The notes beneath the pieces were generated by a model. It was not told where the DNA came from. It saw only the letters and a program-made list of their open reading frames with translations, and did no database searches. Shown here in pieces: positions 9,371 to 16,223 of a stretch of 64,000 nucleotides of DNA. The stretch spans positions 1,337,842 to 1,401,841 of the forward strand of contig NZ_KB223527.1 in assembly GCF_000331575.1 (NCBI RefSeq), given 5' to 3'. Each line of letters begins with the position of its first letter. The stretch's first letter is position 1. The DNA is from Calidifontibacillus oryziterrae. Its GTDB lineage: Bacteria > Bacillota > Bacilli > Bacillales > Bacillaceae_J. Position numbers and translations under genes: made by a program.

Positions 9371-10750
9371 CTATTTTTGCTTGTTATATGCAAGATAGGA
9401 CGATAATGCCTTAATTGCTGTATTCTCATGAAAAAAGATAGGGTATTTAGTATCTTTCAAAATCTCAGTTGCATTTTCATCTTGATAACCTTGAGACATG
9501 AAAATTGGAATAAAAATACATCTGTTTTCCATCATCAATTTTTTTATTTGGACAGATAAAACTTCATTTTCATAGTCAACTTGAAAAGGAAAAGGGACAA
9601 TAATATTGTCAAAATCACCTGAGTCATACAATACATCCAGGCTGGAAGTGAGTTTCCTTAAATCGTCATAAACATAGGTTGTTAAATCTAAAGGATTCAT
9701 AAATACCTTATTAATTCCTATAATTTTTGAAATTTTAGTCTTCAATTCTTCTGATAATGGTGCAAGCGCTATGCTATATTTACAACATAAATCTGCCAAA
9801 TATATTGAAGTTGCACCTGCCCAAGTAAAGATAACCGTCCGGTCTCCCTTCCCCTCTCCATACGCATCAAACATCCAAGCTACCGCAACTAATTCATCGA
9901 GACTTTCTACTTTAATAAATCCTGGATGATTTACAATTTCCCAAGGAATTGCATTTTGATTTGTGCTACCAAGATGATATTTAATAGCAGTACGTGATAA
10001 TTCATAGTTTCCAATAGGTAAGAAAAGAACAGGTTTTTTCCTTAAGTATGCTTCATGTAAAAGTCGAAAAAAGCGTTCTTCCTCTGTAATTGACTCAACA
10101 ATTAAAATAATTGTTTTCGTTGAAGAATCATTAATTAAAAACTCAAAACAATCATTTGTGTTTATATCTAATTCATTGCCTGGTGAAAACCAATAGGTAA
10201 AGCCTAGCCCTTTTTCATTTGCATCAAGAACTGCTCTCCCTAAACTACCACCATGGCTAATGATTCCAACGGAACCTTTCACCAATTTTTTCGGTTCAAA
10301 ACGAGGAGAAAACGAAATACCCCAACTATCAATAAATTGATAAAATCCAGGCGAGTTAGGACCGTAGACACTTATGTCTGTCCCTTTTAATATTTCTTTC
10401 AACTCTTTTTCCCTTGCAATTCCCTCTAAACCATTTTCAGAGAATCCTGAGCTAAGGATCATAACATTTTTCACATTCTTCCTTACACAGTCATGGATTA
10501 TTTCTGAAATTCTGTCAGCTGGAATAATTACACAAACTATATCAATGTCTTCTTCAATATCTACTACACTTGGATAGGAAGGAATCCCTGAAATTTCCTC
10601 ATATTTTGGATTCACTAAATAAATGCTGCCGTGAAAGTTTGATTTTTCAAGATTGACCATTACTCTACCAGCGTTTTTGTGAAAATTATCTGAGGCTCCA
10701 ACAATCGCTATAGATTTTGGGGATACAATAGTTTGTAATTTACTTTTCAT
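9371..10750 (-). CDS. Acyl-CoA synthetase (NDP-forming) alpha-type subunit, no ATP-grasp domain
   Basis: A 459-residue protein related to the CoA-binding and succinyl-CoA-synthetase-like part of NDP-forming acyl-CoA synthetases. Visible are SPKSIAIVGASDNFHKNAG (CoA-binding Rossmann), YGPNSPGF, GIISHGGSLGRAVLD and PGNELDINTND. The segment IKYHLGST aligns with the SHTG loop that carries the phospho-accepting His in this family, so the His seems retained. The ATP-grasp beta domain is absent, and no separate beta-subunit gene is seen in the operon. It may partner with a beta subunit encoded elsewhere or act as a CoA-binding protein. Its start overlaps the regulator gene by 11 nt. Confidence 0.8.
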   Translation of the reverse strand: MKSKLQTIVSPKSIAIVGASDNFHKNAGRVMVNLEKSNFHGSIYLVNPKYEEISGIPSYPSVVDIEEDIDIVCVIIPADRISEIIHDCVRKNVKNVMILSSGFSENGLEGIAREKELKEILKGTDISVYGPNSPGFYQFIDSWGISFSPRFEPKKLVKGSVGIISHGGSLGRAVLDANEKGLGFTYWFSPGNELDINTNDCFEFLINDSSTKTIILIVESITEEERFFRLLHEAYLRKKPVLFLPIGNYELSRTAIKYHLGSTNQNAIPWEIVNHPGFIKVESLDELVAVAWMFDAYGEGKGDRTVIFTWAGATSIYLADLCCKYSIALAPLSEELKTKISKIIGINKVFMNPLDLTTYVYDDLRKLTSSLDVLYDSGDFDNIIVPFPFQVDYENEVLSVQIKKLMMENRCIFIPIFMSQGYQDENATEILKDTKYPIFFHENTAIKALSSYLAYNKQK

Positions 10751-12791
10751 TCTTAAGATCCCCTTCCATATTTTTTACCTTTCTTACGATAGTAGATGGA
10801 TTCACATCTAATAATCGTGCAATTCCACGATATGAGTGTTCAGTCAATGATGCTTTTCTTATTAGCTCTCTCTCTACTTCAGCGATTGCTTCCTTTAGTG
10901 GCATAACTTGATTTACTATAATAGCCTTGCTACTTTCGGCCTCTTGGTTCTTTCTTTCATATAAAATTTGTAAAACATCCTCTTCTTGAATTTCACCACT
11001 AACTGTTGTTACATAAAGTCTTTCTAGGATATTTACTAGTTCTCTAACGTTTCCAGGCCATTTATATTTAATGAGTGAACTAATTGCTCTTTTTGAAAAA
11101 CTAAGGTGCTTATTATACTTAACAGAAAATATACTTGCGTATCTTTCAATTAATAGAGGAATGTCCTCCGTTCTTTTCCGCAATGGGGGGATGTATATCG
11201 GAATTACATTAAGACGATAAAACAGATCCTCACGAAAGGTTCCTTCTGTAACTAGATCTTGTAAGTTTCGATTTGTCGCTGCAATAACGCGCACATCAAC
11301 CTTGATTGGTCTTGAACCACCGACTCTAGTAATCTCCATTTCTTGAAGAACTCGAAGGAGTTTAACTTGGAGTTGCAAAGGTATTTCCCCAATTTCATCT
11401 AGAAACAGCGTTCCATTATTTGCTTGTTCAAACAATCCAGCTTTACCACCCTTTAAGGCTCCAGTGAAAGCTCCGCTATCATAACCAAATAGTTCTGATT
11501 CCATTAAACTTTCCGGTATTGCACCACAGTTCACCTTAACGAATGGATGGTTAGCTCTATTACTTGATCGTTGAATAAGTTTAGCTATTTCCTCTTTTCC
11601 TACACCCGATTCACCATATAAAAGGACAGTTACATCTACTTTAGCAACTTGGTAAACCGTTTCGATAAGTTTTATCATTTCTGGCGAATTCGCAATAAAA
11701 TGATCTTTATTGCTGGATAAATTGACGTTTTCAAGGATGAATTTTGCTTTTTCTAGTTCATTTCGTAACGCATCGATTTCAGTTATATCTTTAACATTTA
11801 AAACTATACGTTCTATCATTCTTCTACTATTTTTTAAAGGAACCGCAGATATGATTAAGGAATTTTGATTCTTCTGATTTTTTCTCATTACATTAAAGGG
11901 CTTACCTTTTCTAGACACTTCCATTACAATATCTTTGAAAAAAACAGGTACTTGATTCGACAACTGATTTTCGGGAAAAATTTCAATGAACCTTTTGTTT
12001 CTCTTTATAATTTTCCCGCTTTTGTCCATAATACAGATTCCATCACTAGAATTATTAAAAATTGTATCCTGTTCTTTTAGCAGTTGCTTAACAGACTCTA
12101 ATTCATCAGCCATAAATTCAATTTCAGAGATATCTTGAAATACTCCAACTGCTCCAACAAGTTGTTCACCATCAAAAATAGGTGTACGATGTGATAAATA
12201 CATTCGATTGCCTACTTTATATTTTTCCGAATGTCCCTTTCCTGTTCGAACAACTCGTAAAAGCCCGCCATTATGGACAATGTCTGTTAAAAAGCTCCCG
12301 ATAGCCTTCTTTTTCTTTGTTAACGCCATTCTTTCTGCTGCAGGATTAATAGAAGTTATTTTGCCTTCTTGATCAATAGATAAAATTCCGTTGTGGGCAG
12401 AGTCAAAAATTGCATCTAGATGACTTAACTCTACCTTCGTGACTTTTAAATAGGACGTAAGATATTGTTCCTTTGTAATAAATCCTGTAATATGGTTGTT
12501 TTTATTTTGTACCGGCAAAACATCGTTTTTAAGATATTGAACTATTTTTAGATCATCATTCTCGTTGATAATATGGAGTTCCTTGTTATAAATCTCTTCT
12601 AAAGTTTTCTTCCCATTGATAAGACCTTTTAACAAATCACGTTCTGAAAATGTGCCCTTTAAAGCACCTTTTAGGCTATATACCAATCCACCTTTCATAT
12701 CATCTCGCAACAATTTTTTAGCAGTTTCTTCAATGAAATCGTTTTCGTAAAACTTCGCAGATGTTCTCGTCATTATCCCTTTCACCAACAT
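10740..12791 (-). CDS. Sigma-54-dependent activator with CBS pair, two PAS domains, AAA+ and HTH
   Basis: Enhancer-binding protein that would open sigma-54 promoters. Domains in order: CBS pair (about 1-110), PAS (about 122-230), PAS (about 245-350), AAA+ core (about 365-600) with Walker A GESGVGKE, the sigma-54 contact loop GAFTGA, Walker B GTLFLDEIG and arginine-finger region FREDLFYRL, and a C-terminal HTH (HSYRGIARLLDVNPSTIVRK). I chose the ATG at 12791 (site AAAGGGG); a TTG at 12845 lies inside the -24 promoter element and cannot be in the mRNA. First gene of the ten-gene catabolic run and preceded by its own sigma-54 promoter, so probably self-activating. The signal sensed by the CBS and PAS domains is unknown. 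Confidence 0.92.
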   Translation of the reverse strand: MLVKGIMTRTSAKFYENDFIEETAKKLLRDDMKGGLVYSLKGALKGTFSERDLLKGLINGKKTLEEIYNKELHIINENDDLKIVQYLKNDVLPVQNKNNHITGFITKEQYLTSYLKVTKVELSHLDAIFDSAHNGILSIDQEGKITSINPAAERMALTKKKKAIGSFLTDIVHNGGLLRVVRTGKGHSEKYKVGNRMYLSHRTPIFDGEQLVGAVGVFQDISEIEFMADELESVKQLLKEQDTIFNNSSDGICIMDKSGKIIKRNKRFIEIFPENQLSNQVPVFFKDIVMEVSRKGKPFNVMRKNQKNQNSLIISAVPLKNSRRMIERIVLNVKDITEIDALRNELEKAKFILENVNLSSNKDHFIANSPEMIKLIETVYQVAKVDVTVLLYGESGVGKEEIAKLIQRSSNRANHPFVKVNCGAIPESLMESELFGYDSGAFTGALKGGKAGLFEQANNGTLFLDEIGEIPLQLQVKLLRVLQEMEITRVGGSRPIKVDVRVIAATNRNLQDLVTEGTFREDLFYRLNVIPIYIPPLRKRTEDIPLLIERYASIFSVKYNKHLSFSKRAISSLIKYKWPGNVRELVNILERLYVTTVSGEIQEEDVLQILYERKNQEAESSKAIIVNQVMPLKEAIAEVERELIRKASLTEHSYRGIARLLDVNPSTIVRKVKNMEGDLKNEK

Positions 12792-12828
12792 AATCCATAC
12801 CCCTTTGAGATCACTCGTATTTTTATTA

Positions 12829-12844
12829 TGCAAGAAGTGTGCCA
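12829..12844 (-). promoter_or_regulatory. Sigma-54 (-24/-12) promoter of the catabolic operon
   Basis: Minus strand reads TGGCACACTTCTTGCA: TGGCAC, five bases, TTGCA, with GG and GC exactly 10 bp apart as sigma-54 requires. Transcription should start near 12817, about 26 nt before the activator's ATG. Read directly; function inferred. Confidence 0.88.
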
Positions 12845-12919
12845 ATATAAAATATTTAAAAAAATACTAATATTTTAAATACTTCTTAAATTATATAATA
12901 ATTCAAAGTTCCCAAAATT

Positions 12920-12957
12920 TGTTGCATTTTCGCAACATTTGTTGCATTTTGGCAACA
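12920..12957. promoter_or_regulatory. Two tandem palindromic upstream activator sites
   Basis: Two perfect copies of TGTTGC-N6-GCAACA at 12920-12937 and 12940-12957. Their centres are 20 bp apart (about two helical turns) and lie about 86 and 106 bp upstream of the -24 element. This is the usual place and form for an enhancer-binding-protein site, so the likely ligand is the activator encoded just downstream. Confidence 0.8.
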
Positions 12958-13023
12958 TTCGTTGGAAAACCTTTGTTGTTCTTTGTATAAAATTGTCGAT
13001 TTCTCGCCGTATCATTAATTAGG

Positions 13024-13041
13024 TGTTGCGTTTTTGCAACA
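13024..13041. promoter_or_regulatory. Third palindromic activator site
   Basis: A third perfect TGTTGC-N6-GCAACA; flanking G and C extend the arms by 1 bp. Its centre is 84 bp (eight turns) from the middle site, so all three fall on one face of the helix. It lies between the activator gene and the end of etfA. Confidence 0.75.
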
Positions 13042-13080
13042 CGCTGTTTTCAACTACAATTAGAAAGGGGTATATTGCAA

Positions 13081-13159
13081 ATAATAAAAAAGTACCTTTC
13101 TAGTGGAATTAGTTTGTTTGTTAGTTAGTTGACAAACCAATACCAAAGTAAGGTACTTT
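13081..13159 (-). terminator. Terminator-like structure after etfA
   Basis: On the minus strand AAAGTACCTT (13159-13150) pairs with AAGGTACTTT (13098-13089) and runs into TTTTTATTATT. The enclosed 50 nt contains a second inverted repeat (GTTTGT with ACAAAC). The position, 123 nt after the etfA stop, suits an end of the etf transcript. The gap to etfA also has a small palindrome CTATCA/TGATAG near 13202. Confidence 0.5.
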
Positions 13160-13281
13160 AACTTTAAATAGATTAAATTGATAGTCTATCACAGTGTTTA
13201 TCTATCACAATGATAGAAGAACATTACATGAATCCTATTCCTTCTTGGCTTTCAAAAAATGGGATCGACTTTTCAAGAAAA

Positions 13282-14256
13282 TTAGCTACTTACACTACTT
13301 TTAATTTCTTCAATTAACAGTGGTACAACATCAAATAAATCGCCGACAATTCCATAATCAGCTACATTGAAGATGTTTGCTTCTGGATCCTTATTTACCG
13401 CAACAATTACTTTTGAATTAGACATACCAGCAAGATGCTGGATAGCCCCAGAAATACCTAGAGCAATATAAAGATCAGGCGTTACAACCTTACCTGTTTG
13501 CCCAATTTGTAATGAGTAATCGCAGTATTCCGCATCACAAGCACCACGTGAAGCACCTACTGCTCCACCCAATACATTCGCAAGCTCCTGTAACATTTTA
13601 AAGCCTTCGGCACTCTTAACACCACGTCCGCCGGCAACGACTATTTTCGCTTCAGAAAGATCTACACCTTCAGACGCTTTGCGTACGACTTCTTTAATTA
13701 CTGTTCTTAGATCCTTAATTTCAACGTCTAATGATGCAACGTTTCCAGAACGTGACTCATCCTTTTCCAGTGGAGCAATGTTGTTCGGACGAACCGTTGC
13801 AAAAATAATACCGTCTGTAACAATCTTCTTTTCGAATGCCTTCCCTGAATAGATTGGACGCGTAAATATAATATTCCCGCCTGCTTCCTCAACATTAACA
13901 CAGTCAGAAATCAAACCAGACCCAAGCTTTGCTGCAATTTTAGGTGATAAGTCTTTTCCAAGTGCTGTATGACCCATGATCATTCCCTCAGGATTTTCAG
14001 ATGCAACAACAGCCAGCAATGCCTGCGCATAGCCATCTGGAGTATAATTTTTCAATTGAGGATTTTCAACAACTACGACACGGTCTGCGCCGTGTTGAAT
14101 CATTGCATTTCCTTGAGATTGAACAGACTCTCCCATTAAGACAGCAACAACTTCTCCACCTTCTGCAACAAGCTTCCCTGCTGCAATGGCTTCAAATGAT
14201 ACATTACGTAAATTTCCGTCGCGAACTTCCCCTACTACTAAAACTTTTCTAGCCAT
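13282..14256 (-). CDS. etfA: Electron transfer flavoprotein alpha subunit
   Basis: FAD-binding subunit of ETF, which accepts electrons from acyl-CoA dehydrogenases. The C-terminal FAD domain is clear: GGRGVKSAEGF, GGAVGASRGACDAEY, QIGQTGKVVTPDLYIA, GISGAIQHLAGM, and AVNKDPEANIFNVADYGIVGD. Length 324 aa is standard. The start has a GGGGGGAG site and lies 16 nt after etfB. It sits beside the operon holding an acyl-CoA dehydrogenase, a probable partner. Confidence 0.96.
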   Translation of the reverse strand: MARKVLVVGEVRDGNLRNVSFEAIAAGKLVAEGGEVVAVLMGESVQSQGNAMIQHGADRVVVVENPQLKNYTPDGYAQALLAVVASENPEGMIMGHTALGKDLSPKIAAKLGSGLISDCVNVEEAGGNIIFTRPIYSGKAFEKKIVTDGIIFATVRPNNIAPLEKDESRSGNVASLDVEIKDLRTVIKEVVRKASEGVDLSEAKIVVAGGRGVKSAEGFKMLQELANVLGGAVGASRGACDAEYCDYSLQIGQTGKVVTPDLYIALGISGAIQHLAGMSNSKVIVAVNKDPEANIFNVADYGIVGDLFDVVPLLIEEIKSSVSS

Positions 14257-14272
14257 CTTTTTCTCCCCCCGC

Positions 14273-15046
14273 CTATATTACTTTTGCTTCAGTTTGAAGT
14301 AATTTTACTAATTCTTTGACTTGATCATTAAGCTCACCAGACAATACTTTCCCTGCAGCTTTTTGCGGTGGCAAATAGATTTCAAGTGTTTTCGTTTTCG
14401 CAGCCACGTCATCTTCATCAATATCTAAATCATCAAGCTCCAACTCATCTAAAGGCTTTTTCTTCGCCTTCATGATGCCTGGTAAAGATGGATATCGTGG
14501 TTCGTTTAAGCCTTGTTGTGCAGTAACAAGCAGTGGTAGTGATGCTTCCACCACTTCACTATCTCCTTCCACATCACGGCCAATTACCGCAGTATTGCCA
14601 TTAATATCGAGCTTTGTGATCGTTGTTACATAATTGATTTGTAATGCTTCTGCAAGGCGAGGTCCAACCTGACCGGAACCACCGTCAATCGCCACATTTC
14701 CGCCTAGGATGATATCATACTCTTGTCCTTTGAAATACTCTCCAAGTACACTTGCCGTTGTAAATTGATCCCCATCTTCAATATCATCTTCAATATTGAT
14801 AAGAACAGCCTTGTCTGCTCCCATAGCTAGCGCAGTACGTAGCTCTTTCTCACTGTCTTCATTACCAATTGTTACAACAGTCACTTCCCCGCCATGTTTA
14901 TCCTTTAGCTGAATCGCCTCTTCAATTGCATACTCATCATATGGGTTAATGATAAATTCAGCACCATCTTCACTAATCTTGCCATTGTTTATTACAATTT
15001 TTTCTTCTGTGTCAAATGTTCGTTTCATGATAACAAAAATTTTCAT
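14273..15046 (-). CDS. etfB: Electron transfer flavoprotein beta subunit
   Basis: Beta subunit of the ETF heterodimer, with the AMP/FAD-binding fold. Family features include the N-terminal KRTFDTE segment, ALAMGADKAVLI, GGNVAIDGGSGQVGPRLAEAL, and the recognition-loop region LNEPRYPSLPGIMKAKKKP that docks onto dehydrogenases. 257 aa is normal. First gene of etfBA; the 397-nt region upstream carries a sigma-54 promoter at 15245-15260, which leaves a leader of about 190 nt with no recognisable structure. Confidence 0.96.
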   Translation of the reverse strand: MKIFVIMKRTFDTEEKIVINNGKISEDGAEFIINPYDEYAIEEAIQLKDKHGGEVTVVTIGNEDSEKELRTALAMGADKAVLINIEDDIEDGDQFTTASVLGEYFKGQEYDIILGGNVAIDGGSGQVGPRLAEALQINYVTTITKLDINGNTAVIGRDVEGDSEVVEASLPLLVTAQQGLNEPRYPSLPGIMKAKKKPLDELELDDLDIDEDDVAAKTKTLEIYLPPQKAAGKVLSGELNDQVKELVKLLQTEAKVI

Positions 15047-15244
15047 AACTACTCACCCTCGCTATTCTCATATTTAAGCCCTACTGATAATCCTTAACTC
15101 AGTAATTATTCATTGGAAGTTGTACTGATTCTTTTTATTAATTTGATTTAAAATTTCCTACCCATCCACCCACCAATTTTTCAAACCGAAAACTAAACAT
15201 TAATCATTTCCCCCCATCTTCTTCATTCCTCACTATGTTCTATA

Positions 15245-15260
15245 TGCAATTTTTATGCCA
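15245..15260 (-). promoter_or_regulatory. Sigma-54 (-24/-12) promoter upstream of etfBA
   Basis: Minus strand reads TGGCATAAAAATTGCA: TGGCAT, five bases, TTGCA, GG and GC 10 bp apart. It points at etfB, about 200 nt downstream. No TGTTGC-N6-GCAACA site is present between it and the coat genes, so either the enhancer 2.2 kb away acts by looping or another activator is used. Confidence 0.75.
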
Positions 15261-15443
15261 CATTTCAAACAAGAGTCATTTGCATTTGAAAAATTATTTG
15301 ACTTTGTACATTGAATAGAAGCGATGGTCTGAAAAAAGTTGAATATCCTGAAGGCTTTCGTGGAAAAATACGGACGAAAATAATTTGTTTATATTTTTAA
15401 GTAGTAACCTAATCTAAAATCAAATAACATAGGAGGAATCTAC

Positions 15444-15728
15444 ATGCAGCAGCAACAAAATATGCAATCATTACAGGGAACTTTAAATCAACAAACATTT
15501 ATGGAACGCCCGCCAACAATAATTTCAACGAAGGATGAGCTTTATTTGAAGGATATGCTTTCCTGGAACTTACTTGCGATGAAAAAGGCGCACTTTTATG
15601 CAGCACAATGCACCGATCCTGAGGTTAAAGCCGAGCTTGACAAAGCTGGACAAATGCACCAGCGCCACTATCAAAAAATATTAAGTCATTTACAAAATCC
15701 AAATCAACCAACTGGCCAAATTCAATAA
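15444..15728 (+). CDS. CotF-family spore coat protein (small)
   Basis: A 94-residue protein with the first half of the coat-F/ferritin-like helical domain: a Gln/Asn-rich N-terminus, then STKDELYLKDMLSWNLLAMK, then helices ending in MHQRHYQKILSHLQ. Such proteins are deposited in the spore coat and occur in tandem pairs. The site AGGAGGA precedes the ATG, and a second CotF-like gene follows after 12 nt, giving a two-gene operon on the plus strand. Specific coat role unknown. Confidence 0.85.
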   Translation: MQQQQNMQSLQGTLNQQTFMERPPTIISTKDELYLKDMLSWNLLAMKKAHFYAAQCTDPEVKAELDKAGQMHQRHYQKILSHLQNPNQPTGQIQ

Positions 15729-15740
15729 GGAGGTCCACAT

Positions 15741-16121
15741 ATGAATTATCAAAATCAAAACCAGAATCAGGCACTAAGCCAATCTCAAAATCCTAATCGA
15801 ATCAAAAACCCCAAAACACAAGTGCCAGAAACACCACAAATGAATGATCGAGATTTCGCAAATGATATGCTTGCCACCGGAAAATATATGACAGATTCCT
15901 ATTCAACTGTATTAAATGAAGCAAGTCATGAAAGTTTATATCAAGATTTATCAATGATTTTCAAGGAAACACAAGACTGCCAGCGAAATTTTTATAATTT
16001 AATGTTTAAAAAGGGTTGGTATAGTATTGAAGCGGCGCCACAGCAAAAGCTACAGCAGGATTATCAGCAATTTCAGGGCTATTCAACCCAATTCCCCTAC
16101 AACAATAATACAATGCAATGA
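15741..16121 (+). CDS. CotF-family spore coat protein
   Basis: 126-residue coat-F domain protein: Asn/Gln-rich N-terminus (QNQNQNQALSQSQNPN), then the domain MNDRDFANDMLATGKYMTDSY, ILM-rich helices and QDCQRNFYNLMFKKGWY, which is the conserved end of the CotF family, and a Gln-rich tail. Perfect ribosome site (TAAGGAGGT) 8 nt before the ATG. Pairs with the gene just upstream; both end at a bidirectional terminator. Confidence 0.88.
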   Translation: MNYQNQNQNQALSQSQNPNRIKNPKTQVPETPQMNDRDFANDMLATGKYMTDSYSTVLNEASHESLYQDLSMIFKETQDCQRNFYNLMFKKGWYSIEAAPQQKLQQDYQQFQGYSTQFPYNNNTMQ

Positions 16122-16163
16122 ATGAAAAATTTTCATAAGGCAAATAGTAGAAAGACATAAAAC

Positions 16164-16200
16164 AAAAAGGCATGGTCCAACATCGCACCATGCCTTTAAA
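16164..16200. terminator. Bidirectional terminator between coat genes and LtaS-type gene
   Basis: GGCATGGT (16169-16176) pairs with ACCATGCC (16187-16194). On the minus strand the stem is followed by TTTTTGTTTT, on the plus strand by TTTAAATAAAA. It serves two convergent transcripts. Confidence 0.85.
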
Positions 16201-16223
16201 TAAAACTCAAAGTATATTTTGTT

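Noticed and set aside
10740..12845. TTG start at 12845 for the sigma-54 activator
   Set aside because: It lies within the -24 element, upstream of the predicted transcript start; ATG 12791 has a good ribosome site.
15815..15835. TGGCACTTGTGTTTTG as a further sigma-54 promoter (minus strand)
   Set aside because: Lacks the GC of the -12 element and lies inside a coat-protein gene.
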